DNA of 64,000 nt from Corynebacterium singulare (GCF_000833575.1 NZ_CP010827.1:1182980-1246979); one strand, 5' to 3'. Positions 19,313 to 28,383 are shown, counted from the stretch's first letter. A program made the numbers and translations. The notes: generated from the sequence alone by a model not told the origin.

Positions 19313-20638
19313 ATGACGACGACGAACCGTACCGCCAAGCCCGAGGGCGAGCCCGTAGGAATCGCCCTGCTCGGATTCGGCACCGTAGGCGCCGAGGTTT
19401 TCCGCCTCGTGCAGGAAAACGCCAACGCTTTTGCTCACCGCATTGGCGGCCCCGTGGAGATCCGCGGCGTGGCCGTGCACAACAAGGATAAGCTGCGTCC
19501 GGGAGTGCCTCAGGAGCTGCTTACCGACGACGCCAAGGCCCTTGTCCTCCGCGATGACATCGACCTTGTTGTCGAGGTCATCGGCGGCATCGACTTCCCG
19601 CGCGAGCTCGTGCTCGCCGCACTTAATGCCGGCAAGTCCGTGGTCACCGCCAACAAGGCGCTCGTGGCAGCGCATGCGGATGAGCTGGCGGAGGCCGCCG
19701 ACCGTGCCGGTGTGGATCTCTACTTCGAGGCTGCGGTGGCCGCCGCCATCCCGGTCGTCGGCATGTTGCGACGCTCCCTGGCGGGTGATCAGGTCCAGCG
19801 CATTTCCGGCATCGTCAACGGCACCACTAACTTCATCCTGGATGCGATGGAGTCCACCGGTGCCTCGTATGAAGATGCGCTGGCTGAGGCTACCCGCCTG
19901 GGCTATGCAGAGGCTGACCCCACCGCGGACGTGGAGGGCCACGACGCCGCATCCAAGGCCGCCATCTTGGCCTCTCTTGGCTTCTACACGCGCCTGACCT
20001 TTGATGATGTCTACTGCGAGGGAATCTCCAAGGTCACCGCAGATGACATCAAGGCTGCCAACCAGGCCGGCTACTCCATTAAACTCCTGGCTATTTGTGA
20101 GCGCCTCGTGGACGAGGAGACCGGTAAAGAGTCCGTTAATGCCCGCGTGCATCCGACTCTCGTGCCGAAGGACCACCCGCTGGCGTCGGTCAGCCAGTCC
20201 TACAACGCCATCTTCGTTGAGGCAGAGGCTGCTGGTTCCCTTATGTTCTACGGAAACGGCGCCGGTGGTAACCCGACCGCCTCTGCCGTCCTGGGTGACG
20301 TCGTCGGCGCCGCCCGCAACATCGTCCACGGCGGCCGTGCTCCAGGGGAGAATACCTACGCTAACCTGCCGATTGCGGAGTTTGGTGAGGTGGAGACCCG
20401 CTACCACGTGGACATGGAGGTTGAGGACCGCACTGGTGTGCTGTCCGCCATCGCCGGAGTCTTCGCTCGCCACGGTGTGTCCCTGCGCACCGTGCGCCAG
20501 GAAGATGGCGAGTCCTCTGCACGCCTTATCGTGGTCACCCACGCGGCCAAGGAGGCTGTCCTCGAGGACATCGTCGCGGCACTCGGCGAGCTTGAGGAAG
20601 TCAAGGCCGTTCACTCCGTTATCCGCCTGGGCGTTTAG
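19313..20638 (+). CDS. hom: Homoserine dehydrogenase
   Basis: A 441-residue NAD(P)-dependent enzyme reducing aspartate semialdehyde to homoserine, the branch to threonine, methionine and isoleucine. It has the nucleotide-binding GFGTVG loop near residue 22, the catalytic Lys region VTANKAL, the IVNGTTNFIL signature and a C-terminal ACT domain (from about residue 360, VEDRTGVLSAIAGVFARHGVS), which in C. glutamicum gives threonine feedback inhibition. The ATG 19313 follows AAAAGGGA. A -10-like TATAGT lies at 19261-19266, giving a short leader. thrB follows after 9 nt. Confidence 0.97.
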   Translation: MTTTNRTAKPEGEPVGIALLGFGTVGAEVFRLVQENANAFAHRIGGPVEIRGVAVHNKDKLRPGVPQELLTDDAKALVLRDDIDLVVEVIGGIDFPRELVLAALNAGKSVVTANKALVAAHADELAEAADRAGVDLYFEAAVAAAIPVVGMLRRSLAGDQVQRISGIVNGTTNFILDAMESTGASYEDALAEATRLGYAEADPTADVEGHDAASKAAILASLGFYTRLTFDDVYCEGISKVTADDIKAANQAGYSIKLLAICERLVDEETGKESVNARVHPTLVPKDHPLASVSQSYNAIFVEAEAAGSLMFYGNGAGGNPTASAVLGDVVGAARNIVHGGRAPGENTYANLPIAEFGEVETRYHVDMEVEDRTGVLSAIAGVFARHGVSLRTVRQEDGESSARLIVVTHAAKEAVLEDIVAALGELEEVKAVHSVIRLGV

Positions 20639-20647
20639 GAAACTGAC

Positions 20648-21571
20648 ATGAGTATCGATATCGAACTGGGCACCAAAGTCATCGTTCAGGTGCCGGCCTC
20701 CTCGGCTAACCTGGGCCCGGGCTACGACACTTTGGGCATTGCGCTGTCTCTCTATGACACCGTTGAGGTCGAAGTCATCCGTTCCGGCCTCGAGGTGGAC
20801 ATCTTCGGTGAAGGCGCCGAAGATTTACCGCGTGACGGTTCACACCTCGTGGTTAAGGCGATCCGTTCGGCCCTCAAGGCCGCGGATGCGGAGGTATCTG
20901 GCCTGCGTGTGGTCTGCAACAACAACATCCCGCAATCGCGCGGTCTCGGCTCCTCGGCGTCCGCCGCCGTAGCGGGCGTGGCTGCCGGAAACGGTTTGGC
21001 GGGTTCGCCGTTGTCCGAGGAGCAGGTCGTGCAGCTCTCCTCGGCCTTTGAGGGGCACCCCGATAACGCTGCCGCCTCTGTCTTGGGCAATGCTGTGGTC
21101 TCATGGACCACGGTGCCTGTTGACGGCCACTCCTTGCCGGAGTACCGCGCGGCGACCCTGGACGTGCACCGGGACATCAAGGCAACGGCTCTTGTTCCGG
21201 ATTTCCATGCCTCAACCCAGGCCGTGCGCCGCGTCCTGCCGTCCCACGTCACGCACGCAGATGCTGCCTTCAACGTGTCCCGCACCGCGGTCAACGTTGC
21301 GGCGCTCACCGCTTATCCGGAGCTGCTCTGGGAAGGCACGCGCGATCGCCTGCACCAGCCTTATCGCGCAGATGTGCTTCCGGTGACCGCTGAGTGGGTC
21401 AACCGCTTGCGCAACCGGGGCTTCGCCGCGTATCTCTCCGGTGCCGGTCCTACCGTCATGGTGTTGCACACCGATCCTATTGAGGAGTCCATCCTCGATG
21501 AGGCCCGTGCGCAGGGCCTTCGAGTCCTTGAATTGGAGGTCGCCGGACCAGTGAGTGTCGAGCGCGGTTAA
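20648..21571 (+). CDS. thrB: Homoserine kinase
   Basis: A 307-residue GHMP-family kinase that phosphorylates homoserine on the way to threonine. The ATP-binding GHMP motif is [13 protein letters not shown] (residues about 98-110), the N-terminal substrate motif is [16 protein letters not shown], and the C-terminal motif is [12 protein letters not shown]. It is the second gene of the hom-thrB operon. A strong GC-rich hairpin follows. Confidence 0.97.
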   Translation: MSIDIELGTKVIVQVPASSANLGPGYDTLGIALSLYDTVEVEVIRSGLEVDIFGEGAEDLPRDGSHLVVKAIRSALKAADAEVSGLRVVCNNNIPQSRGLGSSASAAVAGVAAGNGLAGSPLSEEQVVQLSSAFEGHPDNAAASVLGNAVVSWTTVPVDGHSLPEYRAATLDVHRDIKATALVPDFHASTQAVRRVLPSHVTHADAAFNVSRTAVNVAALTAYPELLWEGTRDRLHQPYRADVLPVTAEWVNRLRNRGFAAYLSGAGPTVMVLHTDPIEESILDEARAQGLRVLELEVAGPVSVERG

Positions 21572-21581
21572 AACCTCTCAG

Positions 21582-21615
21582 CGCGGTGCCGGAGGGCGGC
21601 ACCGCGTTGTCGTGT
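21582..21615 (+). terminator. Hairpin after hom-thrB
   Basis: CGCGGTGCC (21582-21590) pairs with GGCACCGCG (21598-21606), followed by the weakly T-rich TTGTCGTGT. It lies between convergent thrB and the regulator gene and may serve both. Confidence 0.65.
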
Positions 21616-21616
21616 G

Positions 21617-22312
21617 TTAACTCGCGGCCTTGACGTTGACCCGGCAGACCCCATTGCCGGAGTGCGGGATGAGCTTGAGGTTGAGTCGCCCGCCGGCGTC
21701 CACGCCGGACTGCTCAAGGTAGCCGTCGTGGATGGCGCAGACGAAGGGGGAGGGGCGGATACCGGCAGTGACGAACGGACAGGCGTGAAGTTCAAGGTCT
21801 GTCTCGCCCGTCTGATTAAACTTGTCGATAGACGTCACCGGGTCAAACCCCATATCGCGCATGGTGCGATAGAGCGGGGCAAGAGCATCGGCGCTGTTTA
21901 CTCCCTTGTCGGTGGTGGACTGTGCCCAGCGGCGACCAATCTCGCGTGCCTGCTCAGAGGCGAAGTCATCGAGCTGGTCTTTATCAGCCAGCATCTCCGC
22001 GAGCACGCTGATGAGGGTCACGTATTCCTCGGCTACGGAGCGGTTATCCGGCACGCGCACCTGGAAGATGAGTGAGGGGCGCCCGCGGCCCCGTGCCGGG
22101 GCGGTGATGACGCGCACGGCGCCGGCATTGACCAGCTCGTCGAGGTGCCCACGCGCGGTGTTGACGTGCATGCCCATGGCGTCTGCAACGTCAGCTGCTT
22201 TCGCCCCTTGTGGATACTCCTGCAGGGCTTTAAGCACCTCGCGCTGCTTGGGCGAGAGACGAAGAGACTCAGGGAAAAGCTCCGTGGAGGAACGGGGAGT
22301 GCGCGTAGACAT
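21617..22312 (-). CDS. COG2345-type winged-helix regulator (SufR-like architecture)
   Basis: A 231-residue regulator. Residues 20-75 form a winged helix (SPKQREVLKALQEYPQGAKA with recognition helix MHVNTARGHLDELV); the C-terminal domain carries Cys in HACPF, Cys in PFVCAIH 14 residues later, and a last Cys in GVCRV, the layout seen in COG2345/SufR-like proteins that can bind an Fe-S cluster. GAAGGAG precedes ATG 22312. No suf gene is in the window; its downstream neighbour on the same strand is none, while modBC lies upstream in reading direction. The target is unknown. Confidence 0.78.
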   Translation of the reverse strand: MSTRTPRSSTELFPESLRLSPKQREVLKALQEYPQGAKAADVADAMGMHVNTARGHLDELVNAGAVRVITAPARGRGRPSLIFQVRVPDNRSVAEEYVTLISVLAEMLADKDQLDDFASEQAREIGRRWAQSTTDKGVNSADALAPLYRTMRDMGFDPVTSIDKFNQTGETDLELHACPFVTAGIRPSPFVCAIHDGYLEQSGVDAGGRLNLKLIPHSGNGVCRVNVKAAS

Positions 22313-22381
22313 CAGCAGATGGCTCCTTCAGAAGGTTATGAGAAAGATCCTACAACTCGTCCCTGGATTTTCTACAATTTT

Positions 22382-22419
22382 CACCGACTTTTCGGTGGGG
22401 TATTCCCCACGACGTGGGG
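22382..22419 (-). terminator. Tandem hairpins after modBC
   Basis: Reading on the minus strand from the modBC stop, CCCCACG/CGTGGGG with a 1-nt loop (22405-22419) is followed by CACCGA AAAG TCGGTG (22382-22397). There is no strong T run. They lie between the modBC stop and the regulator start. Confidence 0.45.
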
Positions 22420-22432
22420 GGAAGGCCGATCA

Positions 22433-24205
22433 TTAAATACGGGTGTATACAGAAACCGCGCCATGATCGAGATGACAGCGCACCGTTGCTCCCGGCGCTG
22501 GGTCCCCCGCAACTGCGCTGACACGCAGACGGTGTGGCCCTGCATCAGCGAGTATGTCGCCGCCGCCTACTGCGGCCACTGCCCGCAAGGAGAGGTCGCC
22601 GCCTCTATCCGCGGTGAGCGCGGTGGGTGGGAAGGCTGCCCAGGCGGCCCCTTCATCCACGTGTGGGGCGGGGAGAACAATCTCGCCAGAAGTGAAGGTG
22701 CCATCTGTCACCGTTCCCTTAAGGAGGTTGAGTCCCGCAAGCTGGGCAACGAATTCATTGGGAGGCTGGGCGAGCAGATCCCGTGCGGTGCCCTTCGCAG
22801 TGATGGATCCGCCTTCCATAACGAGGATGTCGGTGGCCAGGGCGCTGATGTCATGGAGGTTGTGCGTGACGAGCACGGTCGTGCGATCGGGTGCTGCCAC
22901 GGAGAGGAGGTGGCGCCAGCGCGCGGCTGATTCGACGTCCATGGCCGCGAAGGGTTCGTCGAGTACGAGAACCTCTGGGCGCGCAGCGAGTGCGCGCAGT
23001 AGTGCAACTTGGGCTGCCTGACCGCCGGATAGTTCGCGCACGTGATGCAGATTCTCCAGTCCAGCGTGGTCAAGGAGCTCTTCCGTGCGCGCTTCGTCCT
23101 TAGTCACCATGGTTAGTGCTTGCCGTACCGTCGCGGTGGGTGGAAGGCCCGGGTTCTGGGTGAGCATGACCACGCGCTGTGCGGAGACCGTGGCGCCGAG
23201 CAGGCGGCCGGAGAGAAAGCGCATGAGCGTGGTCTTGCCGGCACCGTTGGGGCCAACCACGGCGGTGATAGCTCCTCCCCGGAAGGTCACATCATGTGGG
23301 CCCGCGGAGAGGCTGACTTTTGGAGGGGTCACCGACGGTGCGGTGAGCGCGCGGAGGGCGTCGGTGTTCATGGGGGATAGTGTGCGGGCGGCTGCTGCGC
23401 GGTGTCGGTGTAGCAGGGATGGCAGGCCTGCTGCAGCGAGGAGGAGAACTGCCAGCGCGATGAGGATGGCAGAGAGCGCATAGGCGGTATCGGCGCTCAC
23501 TTCGCGCTCGAGGTAGATGCCGCTGGACATCGTGCGGGTGAGCCCAGGCATTGAGCCGGCAAAGGTGATGGTGGTGCCGAATTCACCGAAGGATCGCGCG
23601 CAGGCCAACGCGGCGCCCGTGAGGACTGCTGGGGCAATGGCGGGTGCGGTGATATGACGCAGGATCTCGCCGGGGCGCATGCCCACACCCCGGGCACTCG
23701 CGACAACCTCGTGATCGAGCTGTCGGAGCGCAGAGTCCACGGCCACGACCACGAAGGGCACAGTGACGAAGATATGCGCTACCACCACACCCGCAAAGGC
23801 GAAGGCCACACGAATCTGAGCAAGCTCGAGCAGGGGACCGAGAAGGCCGCGTCGCCCCACGAGTGCGGTGAGGGCCAAACCGCCCACCACCGGCGGTAGC
23901 GCCAGCGGCAGATAGACCACCAGCCGCACCGCGTGTGCGGCGCGCTGCAGTTGCTGTAGCCACAGCGCCAAGCAGGTTCCGAGAATAGTGGAGAGGATCG
24001 TGGCGAGCGCGGCGGAGCTCAGCGTGATGCGCAGGAGGTCCTGTGTGGCTGGTGCACGGAGAGTCTCCGGGAGCTGTTCCCAAGGCACGCGCAGCCCCAA
24101 GGCCACGATGGGGGCAAAGATATAGACGGCAGCAAGTATGCCGACGGCGACGACCGCCCACGGCACGCGAGGACGTTGTTCGCGGAGATTCAGTGCAGAG
24201 TCCAT
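22433..24205 (-). CDS. Molybdate ABC transporter, fused permease-ATPase (ModB-ModC)
   Basis: A 590-residue single polypeptide joining two normally separate subunits. Residues 1-265 are a ModB-type permease with about six helices and the EAA-like loop EVVASARGVGMRPGEIL (166-182). Residues 290-590 are an ABC ATPase with Walker A GPNGAGKTT (318-326), signature LSGGQ, Walker B VLVLDEPF and a short C-terminal regulatory tail. The ATG follows the modA stop with no gap. Sulfate or tungstate are alternatives, but the nearby cofactor genes favour molybdate. Confidence 0.88.
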   Translation of the reverse strand: MDSALNLREQRPRVPWAVVAVGILAAVYIFAPIVALGLRVPWEQLPETLRAPATQDLLRITLSSAALATILSTILGTCLALWLQQLQRAAHAVRLVVYLPLALPPVVGGLALTALVGRRGLLGPLLELAQIRVAFAFAGVVVAHIFVTVPFVVVAVDSALRQLDHEVVASARGVGMRPGEILRHITAPAIAPAVLTGAALACARSFGEFGTTITFAGSMPGLTRTMSSGIYLEREVSADTAYALSAILIALAVLLLAAAGLPSLLHRHRAAAARTLSPMNTDALRALTAPSVTPPKVSLSAGPHDVTFRGGAITAVVGPNGAGKTTLMRFLSGRLLGATVSAQRVVMLTQNPGLPPTATVRQALTMVTKDEARTEELLDHAGLENLHHVRELSGGQAAQVALLRALAARPEVLVLDEPFAAMDVESAARWRHLLSVAAPDRTTVLVTHNLHDISALATDILVMEGGSITAKGTARDLLAQPPNEFVAQLAGLNLLKGTVTDGTFTSGEIVLPAPHVDEGAAWAAFPPTALTADRGGDLSLRAVAAVGGGDILADAGPHRLRVSAVAGDPAPGATVRCHLDHGAVSVYTRI

Positions 24206-24925
24206 CTATTTAACGGGGGTAAAACCATACTTTCGCCACTCGGCGTCAAAACCATAATCCAGAAGATCCAAGACCGCATGGGCTTCATCTCGACGGGGTG
24301 AGGCGGCAACCACGGCGCCGAGGATCTGGTTGGGGAACTTTTCGGCGCCGTCGATATGAATGGTCTCCACATCATCGCTGGAGGTGGCATCAGTGGAGTA
24401 GACCAATCCGGCGTCGGCTTCCCCGGAGGCTATCTTGCCGAGGACGTTGGCTACTTGTGATTCGAGAGAGTACGGCGTCACTGTCAGGCCCTTGGCGTCA
24501 AGGATCTTCGCAGACAACGCTCCGCACGGTACTTGAGCATCACAAAGGACGAGGCGTGTGGAGGCATCAATGTCCTCGAGGGAGGCCAGCCCCGCGGGAT
24601 TGCCTTTGGGGACCACCATGACCATCGTGTTGGTGGCCAAGACTTCTGGAGTTTCGACGTCGCCGTGTGACGCGGCACGGTCCATCGTGGCCGCAGAGGC
24701 GGTGATGAGGAGGTCGGCGGGGGCGCCGTCGTAAAGCTGCTGGACCAACGCCGAGGAGCCGCCGTTGTTGATGGCCACGTCAATGTCGGTCCGCGCAGCC
24801 AAGTCGTCATTGATGAGGCGTGTTGAGGATGCCGCAAACACCGAAAGAGGCCTGTCAGCTGGCTGCGCGGTGCACCCAGTAAGGGCGAGCGTGGCGGCGA
24901 GGGCAGGGAGGGCAAGACGGCGCAT
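24206..24925 (-). CDS. modA: Molybdate-binding lipoprotein ModA
   Basis: A 239-residue periplasmic-type binding protein anchored as a lipoprotein: hydrophobic leader followed by lipobox LTGC. The mature part starts with SVFAASSTRLINDDL and holds NNGGSSALVQQL and the ADLLITAS block, all typical of ModA oxyanion-binding proteins. ATG 24925 is chosen over GTG 24931 two codons upstream. Together with the fused permease-ATPase it makes a complete importer from two genes. Confidence 0.9.
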   Translation of the reverse strand: MRRLALPALAATLALTGCTAQPADRPLSVFAASSTRLINDDLAARTDIDVAINNGGSSALVQQLYDGAPADLLITASAATMDRAASHGDVETPEVLATNTMVMVVPKGNPAGLASLEDIDASTRLVLCDAQVPCGALSAKILDAKGLTVTPYSLESQVANVLGKIASGEADAGLVYSTDATSSDDVETIHIDGAEKFPNQILGAVVAASPRRDEAHAVLDLLDYGFDAEWRKYGFTPVK

Positions 24926-24936
24926 GCCCACTTACT

Positions 24937-25197
24937 TTACGCGGTGCGTGTGAACCTAATGTGGACGTCCTCCGGTTCCTTCTTGAGGTACTTCAGCTCG
25001 AAGCTTTCCTCGCGCTGCTCAACTTCCTTGAGTAGGGGGAGGGGGTCGTGCGGAGCGATGAGGATCATGGATTCGCCCACGTTGAGCGTGCCCAGCGCTC
25101 CGTGGATGGCGCCGTGGCGCACGGCGTGGGGAATCTCAGAGGCGTTGAGGGTGGGGATGTCGGCTCCCTTGGAGGAATCAACAATCGGCAGGTTCAT
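24937..25197 (-). CDS. DUF2249 domain protein
   Basis: An 86-residue protein of the DUF2249 family (SirA/TusA-like fold), with the family block 'M-I-L-I-A-P-H-D-P-L-P-L-L' and Phe/Tyr-rich strands. ATG 25197 is preceded by GAAAGGA; a longer frame begins at 25230 without support. It is transcribed towards modA (12 nt gap to the modA start), and divergently from the nitrite reductase unit. DUF2249 genes are often found near respiratory nitrogen-oxide genes; the biochemical role is not known. Confidence 0.85.
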   Translation of the reverse strand: MNLPIVDSSKGADIPTLNASEIPHAVRHGAIHGALGTLNVGESMILIAPHDPLPLLKEVEQREESFELKYLKKEPEDVHIRFTRTA

Positions 25198-25223
25198 GGT
25201 TATGGTCCTTTCCATTGCAGGAA

Positions 25224-25263
25224 GCGGCATGCGTTGCCGCCCAGGTCACCAATTTACTACGAT
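25224..25263 (+). promoter_or_regulatory. Candidate promoter and operator of the nitrite reductase unit
   Basis: TTGCCG (25234-25239) and TACGAT (25258-25263) are spaced by 18 nt and would start transcription at about the GTG of the membrane protein gene, giving a leaderless message. The inverted repeat GCGGCA TGCGT TGCCGC (25224-25240) overlaps the -35 box and lies in the divergent region shared with the DUF2249 gene, which suggests an operator. Confidence 0.5.
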
Positions 25264-25270
25264 TAAAGCC

Positions 25271-26461
25271 GTGAAAAAAGATGTGAACCTGCTTGATGTG
25301 TCCCTCGCCGCCCGCCGGCGCTGGCACACCACAGCCTTCGCGCTGGTGGCCTTCTGGATTCTCGCGGGCATCGGACTCACCATCGCTGGTTCCCTGGGTG
25401 CCCCTGTGGTGTGGTGGGACCTTATCCACCCCTTCACGATTGGCGCGCTCACCACCGCTATCATGGTCTTTTCCACGCACTTTACCGAGGCACTCACCCG
25501 TACCCCGGCGACGAGCTACCACGGCGTCGCCACGCGCGTGGCCGCCATCCAACTGGGGTTGGTGCTCCTCCTCATCGACCGCGCAGGCTATGACTGGGGC
25601 GCGCTTGCCGACGCCTCCTCCGCCCTCCTCATCCTCACCCTCACCTGGCATGCGTGGGCGCTGTGGCAAAAGCTACGCGGCTCGCTCTCCGGGTCCTTCG
25701 CGCTCACCGTGCCCTTCTATCTGGCCGCGGCGGGCTTCATGGTGAGCGCGATCGTCCTCGTCCTTCTCGCGGCCCATGGCGTGGGCAACTATTCGTTGCT
25801 CGTTGCCGCGCACTCGCGCGGCATGGTGTGGGGCTTCGCGTTGTTGACCATCCTGGGCACCGTCGTGACCTTGCTGCCCACTCTGACGCGTACGCCCATT
25901 TCATACACCGCACGTTCTCGCTGCACCCGAGCGCTCATCGTGCACTGTGCCGGGCTTACCCTCGCTATGGGGCTAGAGGCCGTCGGGCTGACGCGGGCCG
26001 CCGGCGTGGCGCAGCTGTTTGTGGTCGTGGCGGACATTCTCATCATTCATCCGGTGCTGGCTGGTGCACTGGCTGGCACGACGACCACGGCGAGCATGTC
26101 CACCATGGCGGGTCTGGTGTGGATGCTGGCCCTGTGCACCGGCGACGCTGTTGCCAGCGGCGTGGGCGCCTATCCGCGCGCGGTCACGCTGTTACTCATG
26201 CCGAGCTTTGTCGGCGCAGGGTTGTTGCAGCTGGTCACCGGAGTGCTTCACCATATGCTGCCCATCCTGGCGCGCGCTCGGCGCACCGAGATGGGTGGCT
26301 ACCTGCGCCTAGGGTTGATCAACGTGGGCGGCCTTTTCTGCCTGCTGGGGATTCCGGCTGTCCACGCTGCCGGGCTTATCATGATGGGGCTAGGCCTTAT
26401 CGCCGCCGTCGCGGTCCTCGTCTGGGCCGTGGTTTCTACCAAAGGAGAAGTTCATGTCTAG
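25271..26461 (+). CDS. Polytopic membrane protein (NnrS/heme-copper-like), nitrite reductase partner
   Basis: A 396-residue integral membrane protein with about twelve hydrophobic helices. Conserved-looking histidines sit in LIHPFTIGALT, STHFTEAL, TWHAWALW, AAHSRGMVWGFALLTILGTV, ILIIHPVLAGAL and GVLHHMLP. The 'A-H-x-x-G-x-x-x-x-x-L-L-T-I-L-G-T' pattern recalls heme-copper-oxidase subunit I-like and NnrS-like proteins, so it may bind heme or copper. The GTG start at 25271 is chosen on the candidate leaderless promoter. Its end overlaps the nitrite reductase gene by 8 nt, so both are translated together. Exact role (electron transfer or NO handling) is inference. Confidence 0.75.
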   Translation: MKKDVNLLDVSLAARRRWHTTAFALVAFWILAGIGLTIAGSLGAPVVWWDLIHPFTIGALTTAIMVFSTHFTEALTRTPATSYHGVATRVAAIQLGLVLLLIDRAGYDWGALADASSALLILTLTWHAWALWQKLRGSLSGSFALTVPFYLAAAGFMVSAIVLVLLAAHGVGNYSLLVAAHSRGMVWGFALLTILGTVVTLLPTLTRTPISYTARSRCTRALIVHCAGLTLAMGLEAVGLTRAAGVAQLFVVVADILIIHPVLAGALAGTTTTASMSTMAGLVWMLALCTGDAVASGVGAYPRAVTLLLMPSFVGAGLLQLVTGVLHHMLPILARARRTEMGGYLRLGLINVGGLFCLLGIPAVHAAGLIMMGLGLIAAVAVLVWAVVSTKGEVHV

Positions 26462-27824
26462 CGTGCCTGCTCAGGCCCCCACCACCAAGAAATGGGCCGC
26501 GTGGCTCATCATCATCCTCGCGATCGTGGGCGTGTCCGCGCTGGCGGTGGTCAACTCTACGGTGGGCAGCCGCGGCGGTTCTTCAGCGGCGCCTGCCGAC
26601 GCCACCACGATCGACGTCTCCGTCGATGGCATGGCCTTCGTCCCCAACTCCGTGGACGTTCCAGCCGGTACCCACCTTTTTGTGAACTTCACAAACACCG
26701 GTGACCAAGTCCATGACCTGAAAATCGGTGGGGCGGAGACCAGCCGGGTCGATCCGGGCGATAGCGCCGTGCTGGATGTTGGGGTTGTTACTGAGTCCGT
26801 CGAGGGTTACTGCACCATCGCCGGGCACAAGATCCAGGGCATGACCTTCATGGTCAACGTCACCGATGCGCCGGCCACCGGTGAACAGTCCACCGCCGGC
26901 CACGACCATGGCGTTGCTGCTTCCGCGAACGTTCCCTCCTTGGCTGAGCGCATGGCCCCACGCGATGACTTTGAGGCCTTCGACCCGGCTCTACAACCTG
27001 CGAAAGGTACAGTCCACGAGGAAACGTGGAGCATGACGGAGGAGGAGGTTGAGGTTGCCCCCGGCGTGCGCCAGACGCGCTGGCTGTTTAACGGCCAAGC
27101 ACCAGGCCCAACGCTGCGCGGACACGTGGGGGATACCTTCCGCATCACCATCGTCAATGAGGGCTCAATGGGGCATTCCGTGGACTTCCACGCCGGTGAG
27201 GTCACCCCCACTGAGACGATGAAGACCATACAGCCTGGCGAGTCCCTCACCTATGAGTTCGTGGCCCACCGCGCCGGTGCGTGGATGTATCACTGCTCCA
27301 CCATGCCAATGAGCCTGCACATTGCCAACGGCATGGCCGGTGCCGTCATCATCGACCCAAAGGGCGAGGATGCGCTGGGTGATGTCGATGCGGAATACCT
27401 TCTCACCGGCACTGAAGTCTTCCTTGCAGCCCCCGGAAAGGAGCAGGACGGCGCGGATCCGCAGCGCGTGAGCGATGGTGATTACGAGCTCACCGCCTTC
27501 AACTACTACCCGAATCAGTACGACGATGGCCTCGCCCCGCTGCACGCGAAGGTGGGCGATACGGTGCGCATCTGGCTGGTGAACCTAGGTCCTGACCTGC
27601 CGCTGAGCTTTCACGTCGTGGGCGAAATCTTCGACACCGTCTACAAGGAAGGCAGCTACCTCATCAAGGGGGCAGAAGAGTCTGGATCTCAGGCGGTGGA
27701 TCTCTTACCGGCCCAGGGTGGTTTTGTGGAGATGACCTTCAACGAGCCGGGCACCTACTCCTTTGTCAACCACATCATGACGAATGCGGAGAAGGGCCAG
27801 CACGGCCAGATTATCGTCGAGTAG
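26454..27824 (+). CDS. Copper nitrite reductase with extra N-terminal cupredoxin domain
   Basis: A 456-residue membrane-anchored protein: one N-terminal helix (about 14-33), a plastocyanin-like domain (about 50-137) and a two-domain NirK/AniA core (about 185-456). The first domain has a type 1 copper set (His87, Cys120, His125, Met130). The core has type 1 ligands His241, Cys281, His289, Met294, type 2 ligands His246, His280 and His440, and the catalytic pair Asp244 and His387. All residues needed to reduce nitrite to NO are present. The extra cupredoxin likely delivers electrons. Its 3' end overlaps the convergent mobA by 14 nt. Confidence 0.92.
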   Translation: MSSVPAQAPTTKKWAAWLIIILAIVGVSALAVVNSTVGSRGGSSAAPADATTIDVSVDGMAFVPNSVDVPAGTHLFVNFTNTGDQVHDLKIGGAETSRVDPGDSAVLDVGVVTESVEGYCTIAGHKIQGMTFMVNVTDAPATGEQSTAGHDHGVAASANVPSLAERMAPRDDFEAFDPALQPAKGTVHEETWSMTEEEVEVAPGVRQTRWLFNGQAPGPTLRGHVGDTFRITIVNEGSMGHSVDFHAGEVTPTETMKTIQPGESLTYEFVAHRAGAWMYHCSTMPMSLHIANGMAGAVIIDPKGEDALGDVDAEYLLTGTEVFLAAPGKEQDGADPQRVSDGDYELTAFNYYPNQYDDGLAPLHAKVGDTVRIWLVNLGPDLPLSFHVVGEIFDTVYKEGSYLIKGAEESGSQAVDLLPAQGGFVEMTFNEPGTYSFVNHIMTNAEKGQHGQIIVE

Positions 27825-28380
27825 TCTGCCGGGCCTTCCTGCGCGCATGCAGCTCATCGACGGTATCGATGTCCCGCACAGAATCATCGCCCTGGACGTG
27901 CACTACTGTGCGGGCTTGACGCAGCAGCCGCATGGCAGGCTGGTTGCGTGGATCTCCTAATTCGCTAAGCGCATGCGCTAGCGCTGCGGTGCGCCACAGC
28001 GCGCAAAGCGGCTGGATGCGCCCCTCAAGGGTTGCTACGGCTACATCGGCCCCGGAGCAGACGAGAGTGCGTTCAAGCACAGGAAGCATCTGTGGGGAAT
28101 CGGGGGCGTCAACAGCCAGGATCGCTGTGGTAGTCAAGCCACCTCCATTCAGTGCAGCATGGCCTGCGGCTATGCCCGCCACCGGTCCGCCGAAAAGGGG
28201 GCTTTCACACACCTGCGGCATACCCAGGTGGTAGGGCGAGACTACTGAGGCGGGGACGCCGTAGGGCAGCTGGCGAAGAAGACGATCAATGAGCCGCTCG
28301 CCACCCAGAGTGACGCTAGCCTTATCGGCACCCCCCATGCGCGTGCCGCGCCCGCCCGCCAGGATGATGACGCCGAGCAT
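27811..28380 (-). CDS. mobA: Molybdenum cofactor guanylyltransferase MobA
   Basis: A 189-residue nucleotidyltransferase with the N-terminal signature LAGGRGTRMGGADKA (residues 7-21) and the AVDAPD metal-binding block. It attaches GMP to molybdopterin to form the bis-MGD cofactor used by nitrate reductase and formate dehydrogenase type enzymes. It is the last gene of a minus-strand run moaA-moeA-moaC-mobA; its end overlaps the convergent nitrite reductase gene. Confidence 0.93.
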   Translation of the reverse strand: MLGVIILAGGRGTRMGGADKASVTLGGERLIDRLLRQLPYGVPASVVSPYHLGMPQVCESPLFGGPVAGIAAGHAALNGGGLTTTAILAVDAPDSPQMLPVLERTLVCSGADVAVATLEGRIQPLCALWRTAALAHALSELGDPRNQPAMRLLRQARTVVHVQGDDSVRDIDTVDELHARRKARQTTRR

Positions 28381-28383
28381 TGG

